Assembly: GCA_025458585.1 (NCBI GenBank)
Contig: JALOSD010000019.1
Location: 1-28,788 of the forward strand
DNA length: 28,788 nucleotides
Direction of reading: 5' to 3'
DNA from: Burkholderiaceae bacterium
Lineage (GTDB): Bacteria; Pseudomonadota; Gammaproteobacteria; Burkholderiales; Burkholderiaceae_C
Made by a program: the position numbers and the translations under genes. The stretch's first letter is position 1; each line of letters opens with the position of its first letter. This document shows positions 21,772 to 28,788 of this stretch, piece by piece. Under the pieces are notes generated by a model. The model saw only the letters and a program-made list of their open reading frames with translations, was not told the origin of the DNA and searched no databases.

Positions 21772-22695
21772 GTGCTCGCCTTCGAGCGCAGCCCTGGCGC
21801 CACGTTCGAGCGCGCCGCCGATCTGGTCGAGCAGGCTCGGCGGCCCGCCGGCGCCACCCCCGAACTGCCACTGGTGCCAGTGCAGCGCGACCGGCACCGT
21901 GACATCGGTCCGCAGCGCCAGCAGCGCGCCGCGCTCGACCGCCTCGCGCACCTGCACCCACGGCGCGACGCCGACGCCCCAGCCCATCGCCGCCGCGCGC
22001 ACGTAGGCGTCGCTCGACGGCACGTAGCGCTCCTGCAGCCGCGGCGCGCGCACGCCGAACGCACGCGCCACCCACTGCGCCTGCATGTCGTCCTTGCGAT
22101 TGAAGACGAGGAAGGGCACGCGCGCGAAGTTCTCGCGCGTCAGGCTGCCCGAAAGCTGCACGCGCACGAACGCCGGGCTCGCCACCGCCGTGTAGTGCAT
22201 CACGCCGAGCGGCTGCACGCGGCAGCCGCGAAGCGCGTCGCTGACGGTGCTGACGCAGCCGAGCACCGCGCCCTGGCGCAGCCACTCGTGCGTGAAGTCC
22301 TGGTCGTCGACGATCAGCTCGAGGCCGTAACCGTCGCGGTGGCCGGCCTGCACCACCGGGTCGAGCGCCGGCAGCACCCAGGTCGCGAGGCTGTCGGCGT
22401 TGACGGCGATCGGCAGCCGCTCGGCGCTCGCCAGCCGCGCGCCGAGCTCGCGCGCGGCGTCGGCGCGCAGCGCGTGCCACTGGCGCGCGAAGCGCAGCAG
22501 CACCTTGCCGGCGTCGGTCAGCTGCAGCGGCCGCGAACGGATCACCAGCGGCTGCCCCACCTGCGTCTCGAGCGCGCGCAGCCGCTGCGACACCGCCGAC
22601 TGCGTGATCGCGAGCCGCGCCGCCGCGCGCTCGAAGGCGCCCTCGTCGGCGAGCGCGGCGAGGCAGTCGAGCGCGGCGGGGTCGAGGTCTTTCAT
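21742..22695 (-). CDS. argP: ArgP/LysG-type LysR regulator
   Basis: Encodes 317 residues from ATG 22695; the in-frame upstream extension is unlikely because the family starts M-x-D-(x)-A/L. The HTH is FERAAARLAITQSAVSQRLR, then ALETQVGQPLVIRSRPLQLT. ADSLATWVLPAL, LIVDDQDFTHEWLRQGAVLG and GWGVGVAP are ArgP/LysG landmarks in the effector domain. ArgP senses arginine and lysine and usually sits opposite a basic amino acid exporter (argO/lysE). No exporter is in this window; dadA is divergent instead, so control of D-amino acid breakdown is possible. It is slightly longer than the usual 300 residues because of an extra C-terminal tail. Confidence 0.85.
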   Translation of the reverse strand: MKDLDPAALDCLAALADEGAFERAAARLAITQSAVSQRLRALETQVGQPLVIRSRPLQLTDAGKVLLRFARQWHALRADAARELGARLASAERLPIAVNADSLATWVLPALDPVVQAGHRDGYGLELIVDDQDFTHEWLRQGAVLGCVSTVSDALRGCRVQPLGVMHYTAVASPAFVRVQLSGSLTRENFARVPFLVFNRKDDMQAQWVARAFGVRAPRLQERYVPSSDAYVRAAAMGWGVGVAPWVQVREAVERGALLALRTDVTVPVALHWHQWQFGGGAGGPPSLLDQIGGALERGARAALEGEHSLPRQSRVA

Positions 22696-22809
22696 CAGAT
22701 GAACTAATGCTATTCGATATTTCGTGATGATCACTCATGGAACGGCGCGGCTGCCGACAATCCGGGCCTCGGTCGGCGTCGACGCCGGCCCCCAGCAAGG
22801 AACACCGCG
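22696..22809. promoter_or_regulatory. Divergent argP-dadA promoter region
   Basis: This 114-base spacer is the only AT-richer stretch nearby (around 22700-22735). It contains imperfect dyads such as CGATATTTCG and TGATGATCA, of the kind LysR regulators bind. AAGGAACACCGCG (22798-22809) supplies a ribosome-binding site for dadA. Exact promoter elements cannot be assigned. Confidence 0.4.
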
Positions 22810-24120
22810 ATGAAAGTGATCGTCCTCGGCGCCGGCATCATCGGCATCAGCACCGCCTGGCACCTGCTCGACGAAGGGCACGAGGTGACCGTCGTCGACC
22901 GCCAGGACGACGCCGCGCTCGAGACGAGCTTCGCCAACGGCGCGCAGATCTCGGTCAGCTTCTGCGAGCCGTGGGCGAACGCCGAGGCGCCGCTGAAGGT
23001 CGCGAAGTGGCTGCTGCGCGACGACTCGCCGCTGCTGTTCCGCCCGCGGCTGGACCCACACCAGTGGCGCTGGGGGCTGAGCTTCCTCACGCAATGCAGC
23101 GACGCCGCGTTCGAGCGCAACGTCGCGCAGCTCGTCGCGCTCGGCCGCTACAGCCACGAGGCGCTGAAGTCGCTCGTCGCGACGACGGGCATCGAGTACC
23201 ACCGCCTCGAGCGCGGCATCCTGCACTTCTTCTCGACGCCGGCCGAGTTCGACGCCGGCGCCGCCGGCGCCGAGCTGATGCGCCGCTACGGCGTCGACCG
23301 CCGCGTGCTCACGCGCGACGAGGTGCTGAAGGTCGAGCCGGCGCTCGCGAGCTTCGGACGCGCCATCGCCGGCGGCACCTACACGCCGAGCGACGAGAGC
23401 GGCGATGCGCGCGTGTTCACGCAGCAGCTCGCGCGCCTGTGCGCGCAGCGCGGCGCGACCTTCCTCTACGGCCACGACGTGCTCGGCCTCGATCACGCCG
23501 GCGGCCGCGTCGCCGGCGTGCGCGTGCGCGAGCGCTCGACGCGGCGTGCGCGCACGCTGAAGGCCGACCACTACGTCGCCGCGATGGGCTCGTTCACCGC
23601 GCCGCTGCTGCGCCCGCTCGGCGTGTGCCTGAACATCTACCCGGCCAAGGGCTACTCGGCGACGCTGCGCTTGAAGCAGCCCGAGCGCGCGAGCACGGTG
23701 AGCCTGCTCGACGACTCGCGCAAGGTCGCGATCTCGCGCCTCGGCGACGAGGTTCGCATCGCCGGCACCGCCGAGATGGCCGGCTACGACACCTCGCTCG
23801 ACGGCCCGACGGCGCGCGTGCGCTGCCAGGCGCTCGTCAAGCGCTACGAGGAGCTTTTCCCCGGCGTCGCCGACACGAGCGCGCCGCGCTTCTGGGCCGG
23901 GCTGCGGCCGAGCACGCCGACCAACATCCCGTACATCGGCCGCAGCCGCATCGGTAACCTGTGGCTCAACGCCGGCCACGGCACGCTCGGCTGGACGCAC
24001 GGCGCCGGCTCGGGGCGCGCGCTCGCGCTGCTGATGAGCGGCAAGCGGCCCGACGTCGCCTTCGGCTTCTGCGGCGACGTCGCACGGCCGGTGCGTCGGC
24101 CCGTGCCCGCCACCGCCTGA
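22810..24120 (+). CDS. dadA: D-amino acid dehydrogenase DadA
   Basis: Encodes 436 residues. DadA is a membrane-associated flavoenzyme that oxidises D-amino acids (mainly D-alanine) to 2-oxo acids and ammonia, passing electrons to the respiratory chain. The FAD-binding motif VLGAGIIGISTAWHLLDEGH is at residues 5-24, followed by the Glu/Asp-ended second strand VTVVD. TSFANGAQISVSFCEPWAN, IYPAKGYSATL, RIAGTAEMAGYD, WAGLRPSTPTNIPYIG and NLWLNAGHGTLGWT are all DadA landmarks. AAGGA lies well before the ATG. It is divergent from the ArgP-like gene. No racemase (dadX/alr) follows. Confidence 0.95.
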   Translation: MKVIVLGAGIIGISTAWHLLDEGHEVTVVDRQDDAALETSFANGAQISVSFCEPWANAEAPLKVAKWLLRDDSPLLFRPRLDPHQWRWGLSFLTQCSDAAFERNVAQLVALGRYSHEALKSLVATTGIEYHRLERGILHFFSTPAEFDAGAAGAELMRRYGVDRRVLTRDEVLKVEPALASFGRAIAGGTYTPSDESGDARVFTQQLARLCAQRGATFLYGHDVLGLDHAGGRVAGVRVRERSTRRARTLKADHYVAAMGSFTAPLLRPLGVCLNIYPAKGYSATLRLKQPERASTVSLLDDSRKVAISRLGDEVRIAGTAEMAGYDTSLDGPTARVRCQALVKRYEELFPGVADTSAPRFWAGLRPSTPTNIPYIGRSRIGNLWLNAGHGTLGWTHGAGSGRALALLMSGKRPDVAFGFCGDVARPVRRPVPATA

Positions 24121-24156
24121 GGCGACGAGGCGGGGCCGGCGGCGGCGCGCGCGGCG

Positions 24157-24911
24157 CTACAGCGCGCCGTGCCGTTCGAGCAGCCCGCGCAGTTCGCCGT
24201 CGGCGCCGTCGACCGTTCGCTTGGCGACGAAGGCGTCGGCGCCGGCGAGCGTCGCGCGCACGCGGTCGACCGGCGCCACCTGCGACGACAACAGCACGAC
24301 GGCCGGCGAGTGCCCGTTGCCGTTCGCACGGTGGGCGCACCCGGCCGGCAGCGCACCGGCTCGACGCCGAACGTGCGCAGACGGTGGCCGAGCGCGTCGG
24401 CGGCGGCATCGCCACCGTCGACGAGCAGCACGCCGGGCCGGTGGCCGCGGCGCGCCGCCGGCGACGCCGGCGCTTCAGGGGGCACGCTCGCAGGCCACTC
24501 GTCGAAGGCGCCGAACTGCGAATCGCTCGCGCGCCGCAGCGGCCCGTCACCGTGGCGCGGTCTTGTCGCCGGCCAGGCCGTCGAGGCCATCGGCGGCACG
24601 CGGTGCAGCGCCGCGAGCGTGTCGAGCTCGCGCAGCACGTGCGGCGGGTCGAGCGGCCGCATCGTCCACGCCACCGCGCCGGGCGGCGCCTGCATGCCGA
24701 CGAACACGCTCGTGGGCAGCCGCCCGCGCCGGCACAGGTCGTCGACGACGGCGGGCTGGTCGGCGTCGGCCACCGCGAAGTCGGCCTCGTCGAGGCCGTG
24801 CACCAGCTCGTAGGCAGGCGCGCGGTCGGCGCTGAGCAGGAAGTACGAGCCCAGCGCACTGCGCTCGAACGCACTCAGCCCCTGCAGAACCACCTTGTAC
24901 TGCAACCCCAT
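24157..24911 (-). pseudogene. Response-regulator-like protein with broken receiver domain
   Basis: From ATG 24911 the first half (MGLQYKVVLQGLSAFERSAL, YFLLSADRAPAYELV, TVFVG-like SVFVGMQAPPGAVAW) is an N-terminal receiver-like domain seen in some Burkholderiales regulators. A second receiver domain starts at GVLLVDGGDAAADALGHRL. Near 24340 the frame changes: after PVRCR the family sequence resumes in another frame as HSPAVVLLSSQVAPVDRVRA with DAFVAKR, ending at TAG 24157-24159. About 35-40 residues, including the strand with the phosphoacceptor Asp, are missing at the break. As written the protein runs on into meaningless sequence past 24157. Signalling through the second domain is lost. The break is a real deletion or an assembly gap. 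Confidence 0.75.
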
Positions 24912-25024
24912 CGCCGCCGGCTCCCCCCGCGTGCACTGTCGAGCCGGCGTCGTGCGCTGTCAATGCGGTCCCCCGCAGGCAGGGGGTACCATCGCGCCGG
25001 TCTTCGCCACGACTAGCCCTCGCC

Positions 25025-25519
25025 ATGAGCAACGCCAGCACCGTCTACGACTTCCGGGCCACCTCGATCGACGGCCAGGGCGCCGACTTCGCGAGCCAGC
25101 GCGGCAAGGTGCTGCTGATCGTCAACACGGCGAGCGCGTGCGGCTTCACGCCGCAGTTCGCCGGCCTCGAGGCGCTTTGGCAGCGGTACCGCGACCGTGG
25201 GCTCGTCGTGGTCGGCTTCCCGTGCAACCAGTTCGGCGGCCAGGACCCGGGCAGCGACGCCGAGATCGGCGCGTTCTGCCAGAAGAACTACGGCGTCAGC
25301 TTCCCGATGATGGCCAAGGTCGAGGTCAACGGGTCCGGCGCGCACCCGCTGTGGAAGTGGCTGACGGCCGAGGCGCCGGGGCTGCTCGGCAGCAAGGCCG
25401 TGAAGTGGAACTTCACCAAGTTCCTCGTCGGCCGCGACGGCAAGGTGATCAAGCGCTACGCGCCGACCGACAGCCCCGAGTCGCTCGCGAAGGACATCGA
25501 AGCGGCGCTCGCGGCCTGA
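25025..25519 (+). CDS. Glutathione peroxidase family (thiol peroxidase, Cys-type)
   Basis: Encodes 164 residues, normal length. These enzymes reduce H2O2 and organic peroxides with thioredoxin or glutathione. The catalytic tetrad is present: Cys39 in IVNTASACGFTPQF, Gln69 in VVGFPCNQFGGQDPG, and Trp128-Asn129 in VKWNFTKFLV. The active site is Cys, not selenocysteine. A second Cys in FPCNQF and one in AFCQKNYG may serve as resolving residues. The gene follows a spacer of 113 bases and precedes the aminotransferase by a 14-bp tandem repeat. The closest named relative is BtuE. Confidence 0.93.
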   Translation: MSNASTVYDFRATSIDGQGADFASQRGKVLLIVNTASACGFTPQFAGLEALWQRYRDRGLVVVGFPCNQFGGQDPGSDAEIGAFCQKNYGVSFPMMAKVEVNGSGAHPLWKWLTAEAPGLLGSKAVKWNFTKFLVGRDGKVIKRYAPTDSPESLAKDIEAALAA

Positions 25520-25522
25520 CCC

Positions 25523-25572
25523 CCCGCACTTGTCCGCCCGCACTTCCCCGCCCGCACTTCCCCGCCCGCACC
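25523..25572 (+). repeat. 14-bp tandem repeat abutting a start codon
   Basis: Three full units of a 14-bp repeat, CCCGCACTTCCCCG (25537-25550 and 25551-25564 identical; 25523-25536 with two changes), are followed by a partial unit CCCGCACC that ends at the base before the aminotransferase ATG at 25573. The repeat fills the whole gap from the peroxidase stop, so it occupies the ribosome-binding position and no Shine-Dalgarno is present. Copy-number change by slippage would move the gene's leader. Confidence 0.9.
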
Positions 25573-26752
25573 ATGTTCGAACACGTCGAGCCGTACCCTG
25601 GCGACCCGATCCTCGCCCTCGTCGAGGTCTTCAACGCCGATGCGCGGCCGCACAAGGTCAACCTGAGCATCGGCATCTACTTCGACGAGGCCGGGCGCAT
25701 CCCGGTGCTCGAGGCGGTGCGGCGCGCCGAGGCGATCGTCGTCGCACGCGGCGGCCCGAAGCCGTATCTGCCGATCGAAGGCGCCGCCAACCTGCGCCGC
25801 GCGGTGCAGGAGCTGCTGTTCGGCGCAACGCACGAGGCCGTGACGAGCGGGCGCGTCGCGACGATCCAGTCGGTGGGCTCGAGCGGCGGGCTGAAGGTCG
25901 GCGCCGACTTCATCAAGCGCTGGTTCCCCGCGAGCGGCGTGTGGGTCAGCGACCCGACGTGGGACAACCACCGCTCGATGTTCGAAGGCGCCGGCGTCGC
26001 GGTGCACCCGTACCCGTACTACGACGCGGCCACCGGCGGCGTGCGCTTCGACGCGATGTGCGCCGCGCTCGACGCCCTGCCGCCGAAGAGCGTCGTGCTG
26101 CTGCACGCGTGCTGCCACAACCCGACCGGCGTCGACCTGACGCGTGCGCAGTGGGACGCGCTGATCCCGCTGCTGCGCGAGCGTCGGCTGATCCCCTACC
26201 TCGACCTCGCGTACCAGGGCTTCGGCGACGGCATCGACGACGACGCCTACGCGGTGCGCGCGCTCGCGTCGGCGGGCCTAGCCTTCTTCGTCGCCAACTC
26301 GTTCTCGAAGAGCATGAGCGTGTACGGCGAGCGCGTGGGCGCGCTCAGCGTCGTCTGCCCCGACGCGAAACAGGCCGAGCACGTGCTCGGGCAGCTCAAG
26401 TTCACGGTGCGCCGCAACTACTCGAGCCCGCCGATCCACGGCGGCCAGATCGTCGCCGAAGTGCTGACGAACCCCGAGCTGCGCGCGCTGTGGGAACGCG
26501 AACTCGGCGCGATGCGCGAGCGCATCGCCGCGATGCGCCGCGCGCTGCACGGCGTCGTCTCGGCCAAGGTGCCGGGGCGCGACTTCGGCTACTTCCTCAC
26601 GCAGCGCGGCATGTTCAGCTACACCGGCCTCAGCGCCGCGCAGGTCGACCGCCTGCGCGACGAGTTCGCCGTCTACCTCGTGCGTGGCCGGGCTGAACGA
26701 GGGCAACGTCGAGCGCACGGCGCAGGCGATGGCCGCGGTGCTCGCCAGCTGA
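25573..26752 (+). pseudogene. tyrB: Aromatic/aspartate aminotransferase, C-terminus frameshifted
   Basis: From ATG 25573 the protein matches class I TyrB/AspC aminotransferases: VEPYPGDPILALVEVF, KVNLSIGIYFDEAGRIPVL, GSSGGLKVGADFI, ACCHNPTGVDLT, and the pyridoxal phosphate Lys (about 246) in SFSKSMSVYGERVG. At 26680-26686 the frame changes after VYLVR: the expected SGRMC is absent and VAGLNEGNVERTAQAMAAVL resumes in another frame, ending TGA 26750-26752. The missing motif holds the Arg (R386 in AspC numbering) that binds the substrate carboxylate. The missing piece is about 14-17 bases and could be a slip between GTGCG repeats. As written the ORF runs to 26829 with a foreign tail. Either a recent pseudogene or an assembly error. 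Confidence 0.85.
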
Positions 26753-26763
26753 TCGGAACGCCG

Positions 26764-26785
26764 CGCCGCCGCCTGGCGGGCGGCG
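26764..26785. terminator. GC hairpin between convergent aminotransferase and SDR genes
   Basis: CGCCGCC (26764-26770) pairs with GGCGGCG (26779-26785) around an 8-base loop, just beyond the SDR stop. There is no T-run. It may be a weak terminator for either gene. Confidence 0.3.
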
Positions 26786-27391
26786 TCAAATGCAGCGCCC
26801 GCCGTCGACCTCCATCGCGACGCCGGTGATCATCGACGCCTCGTCGCTGCACAGGAAACACGCCGCGTTGCCGAGATCCTCGGGCGTCGCGGTGATCACC
26901 CAGCCCTTGCTCGCGTTGTACCAGCCCAGCCGCGGGCGTGGGCTCACGCCGGCGGTGCTCGCCACGTTGAGCACCACGCCGCGGATGCCGTGCGGCCCGG
27001 GCTCGCGCGCCTTGAAGCGCGGCACCACCTCGCGCATCGCGTAGTAGATCGCCTTCATGTTGACCGCGACGATGCGGTCGAAGTCCGCCTCGCCCACGTC
27101 CTCCAGCGGCGCGGGCAGGTGCGTCACGCCTGCGTTGTTGACGAGGATGTCCAGGCGCCCGAAGTGCAGCTCGGCCGCCTCCATCATCAGCCGCACGTCG
27201 ACGGCGTCGCTCACGTCCACGCGCAGCGCCCGCGCGTGCTCGCCCACCTGGGCCGCGACGTCGAGCGCCGCCTCGAGGTTGCGGTCGGCGATCACCACCC
27301 GCGCGCCCTCGGCGACGAACTTGCGCACGATGCCCGCGCCGAAGCCCGAGCCACCGCCGGTGACGATCGCGACCTTGTCCTTCAGTCTCAT
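26786..27391 (-). CDS. SDR-family oxidoreductase with a ~60-residue internal gap
   Basis: Encodes 201 residues where relatives have about 255-260. The Rossmann start is AIVTGGGSGFGAGIV (residues 8-22), NNAG is at 85-88, the catalytic Ser in NVASTAG (about 145), Tyr158 and Lys162 in YNASKGWVITAT. Then PEDLGNAACFLCSDEASMIT follows at once, and the end GVAMEVDGGRCI is normal. The stretch between (helix after the active site and the substrate loop, normally KAMAVEL...RFST) is absent, and the frame is kept. Loss of this region should damage substrate binding. The start has GAGGAG eight bases before it. It lies 20 bases downstream of the aldehyde dehydrogenase, as one operon. Confidence 0.88.
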   Translation of the reverse strand: MRLKDKVAIVTGGGSGFGAGIVRKFVAEGARVVIADRNLEAALDVAAQVGEHARALRVDVSDAVDVRLMMEAAELHFGRLDILVNNAGVTHLPAPLEDVGEADFDRIVAVNMKAIYYAMREVVPRFKAREPGPHGIRGVVLNVASTAGVSPRPRLGWYNASKGWVITATPEDLGNAACFLCSDEASMITGVAMEVDGGRCI

Positions 27392-27411
27392 GCGAGGCTC
27401 CTCTTCACGCG

Positions 27412-28788
27412 TCAGTCGTGCTTGATGGCCACCGTCTTCAGCGTCGAGAAGCCGTACAGCGCCTCGAAGCCCTTCTCGCGCCCGTGACCCGAGTGCTTGA
27501 CGCCGCCGAACGGCAGCTCGATGCCGCCGCCGGCGCCGTAGTTGTTCACGAACACCTGCCCGCACTGCAGCGCGCGCGCCATGCGCAGCGCGCGGCCGCC
27601 GTCGCGCGTCCACACGCCGGCGACGAGCCCGTACGGGGTGCCGTTGGCGATCGCCAGCGCCTCGCGCTCGCCGTCGAACGGGATCACCGCCTGCACCGGG
27701 CCGAAGATCTCCTCCTGCGCGAGGCGGTGCGCGGCCGGCACCTGGACAACCAGCGTGGGCGGCACGTAGTAGCCGCCGGCCGGCGCGCCGGGCACGAGCG
27801 ACGCGCGCGCCGCCACCTGCAGGCCGCCACCCTCGACCAGCGCCAGGTAGCCCTCGACGACCTCGCGCTGGCGCGCCGAGATCAGCGGCCCGACGTCGAG
27901 GTCGTCGAGCGCCGGGCCGACGCGCAGCGCGCGGTAGCGCTCGGCCATGCGCGACACCACCGCGTCGAACACCGGCCGCTCGACGAGGATGCGGCTGGCC
28001 GCGGAGCAGGTCTGGCCGGCGTTCTGGATGCCGGCATTGACGAGGAACGGCAGCGCGGCGTCGAGGTCGGCGTCGGCGAACACGATCTGCGGGCTCTTGC
28101 CGCCGAGCTCGAGCGTGACCGGCACCGCGTTCGTCGCCGCCGCGGCCTGGATCAGCGAGCCGACCGCGACCGAGCCGGTGAACGACACGTGGCGCACGCC
28201 CGGGTGCGCGGCGAGCGCCGCGCCGGCCTCCTCGCCGAGGCCAGGCACGACGTTGAGCGCACCAGCCGGCAGCCCCGTGTCCTGCGCGATGCGCGCGAAC
28301 GCGAGCGCGGTCAGGCAGGCCTCCTCGGCGGGCTTGAGCACGCAGGCGTTGCCCATCGCGAGCGCGGCGCCGACGCTGCGGCCGATGATCTGCATCGGGT
28401 AGTTCCACGGCACGATGTGCGCCGTGACGCCGTGCGGCTCGCGCCAGGTGAACGCGGCGTAGCCGTGGGCGAACGGGATCGTCTCGCCCATCACCTTGTC
28501 CGCGGCGCCGCCGTAGAACTCGAGGTAGCGCGCCAGCGCCACCGCGTCGGCGCGGCCCTGCTTGAGCGGCTTGCCGACGTCGAGCGCCTCCAGCCGCGCC
28601 AGCTCGTCGGCGCGTTCGAGCACGGCGGCGCTCGCCTTCAGCAGCAGGCGACCGCGCTCGGCCGCGCTCAGCCGACCCCAGTCACTGTCGAGCGCGGCCT
28701 GAGCCGCCGCCACTGCGGCGTCGACGTCGGCCGCCTCGCCGCGCGCGATCTCGGCCAGCGGCGTGCCGTGCGACGGGTTGACGAGCGT
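27412..28788 (-). CDS. NAD(P)-dependent aldehyde dehydrogenase, 5' end outside window
   Basis: The frame is open to 28788, so the start lies beyond the right edge; 458 residues are visible and only about 20-30 are missing. Seen: VTAHIVPWNYPMQIIGR (cofactor and Asn site), VLKPAEEACLTALAFA, HVSFTGSVAVGSLI, the catalytic Glu in VTLELGGKSPQIVFADADLD, the catalytic Cys in GIQNAGQTCSAASRILVE, QEEIFGPVQAVIPFD and the end PFGGVKHSGHGREKG. It oxidises an aldehyde to its acid. The substrate is unknown; the pattern resembles betaine aldehyde and semialdehyde enzymes. The SDR gene follows by 20 bases, so an alcohol-to-acid pair is plausible. Confidence 0.93.
   Translation of the reverse strand, partial: TLVNPSHGTPLAEIARGEAADVDAAVAAAQAALDSDWGRLSAAERGRLLLKASAAVLERADELARLEALDVGKPLKQGRADAVALARYLEFYGGAADKVMGETIPFAHGYAAFTWREPHGVTAHIVPWNYPMQIIGRSVGAALAMGNACVLKPAEEACLTALAFARIAQDTGLPAGALNVVPGLGEEAGAALAAHPGVRHVSFTGSVAVGSLIQAAAATNAVPVTLELGGKSPQIVFADADLDAALPFLVNAGIQNAGQTCSAASRILVERPVFDAVVSRMAERYRALRVGPALDDLDVGPLISARQREVVEGYLALVEGGGLQVAARASLVPGAPAGGYYVPPTLVVQVPAAHRLAQEEIFGPVQAVIPFDGEREALAIANGTPYGLVAGVWTRDGGRALRMARALQCGQVFVNNYGAGGGIELPFGGVKHSGHGREKGFEALYGFSTLKTVAIKHD

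Noticed and set aside
24121..24156. Terminator between dadA and the broken regulator
   Set aside because: GC-rich run without a clear stem or T-run.
25523..25572. 14-bp repeats as a CRISPR array
   Set aside because: Contiguous tandem units without spacers and no cas genes.

Overview
The window is very GC-rich chromosomal DNA, and its gene families look betaproteobacterial. The order recG-oxyR-dps, the separate queA/tgt pair, a GTP-type PEP carboxykinase, a beta-type PhoX and the protein sequences themselves suggest Burkholderiales, perhaps the Rubrivivax/Leptothrix/Methylibium group. That placement is a judgement from protein sequence, not from a search. No rRNA, tRNA or CRISPR array was seen.

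Positions 1 to about 3850 are the end of an integrated mobile element. From the left it holds an IS21-type transposase fragment, an AlpA-like fragment coupled to an unknown ORF, and a decayed type IV toxin-antitoxin pair (DUF6088 antitoxin with AbiEii nucleotidyltransferase) behind two 28-bp palindromic operators. An intact P4-type tyrosine integrase faces the pair. The element breaks the chromosomal gene prfC (release factor 3) after about 20 codons, inside the Ser-His-Pro stretch just before its P-loop. The 5' end of prfC is the site used by SXT/R391 integrative conjugative elements, which also carry an AbiE-type pair (MosAT). The window therefore appears to show an SXT-like prfC insertion in a betaproteobacterium, with candidate arm-type repeats between the junction and int.

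Positions 3900-10100 are core genome. Leftward run recG, oxyR and dps, with a duplicated and synonymously diverged dps tail and a terminator just before the prfC start. Rightward run queA and tgt, which make queuosine in tRNA.

Positions 10100-19000 carry, leftward, a CaiB/BaiF CoA-transferase and a PhoX-like phosphatase, then rlmJ. Rightward run an Old Yellow Enzyme reductase translationally coupled to an AbrB-family membrane protein. A MOSC protein with a short C-terminus lies divergent from pckG across a hairpin-rich spacer.

Positions 19000-28788 carry a palindromic intergenic element, a metallophosphoesterase, a universal stress protein, a TetR regulator with a palindromic operator at its start codon, two small ORFs, an ArgP-like LysR regulator divergent from dadA, a broken response-regulator-like gene, a glutathione peroxidase, an aromatic/aspartate aminotransferase frameshifted by a deletion that removes the substrate-binding Arg, and an aldehyde dehydrogenase (cut by the window edge) with a short-chain dehydrogenase that lacks about 60 residues.

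One pattern recurs. At least five genes (DUF6088, AbiEii, the response regulator, the aminotransferase and the SDR) look like family members with short internal deletions. Either this genome is losing genes by small deletions or the assembly has dropped short GC-rich segments. Raw reads would decide.
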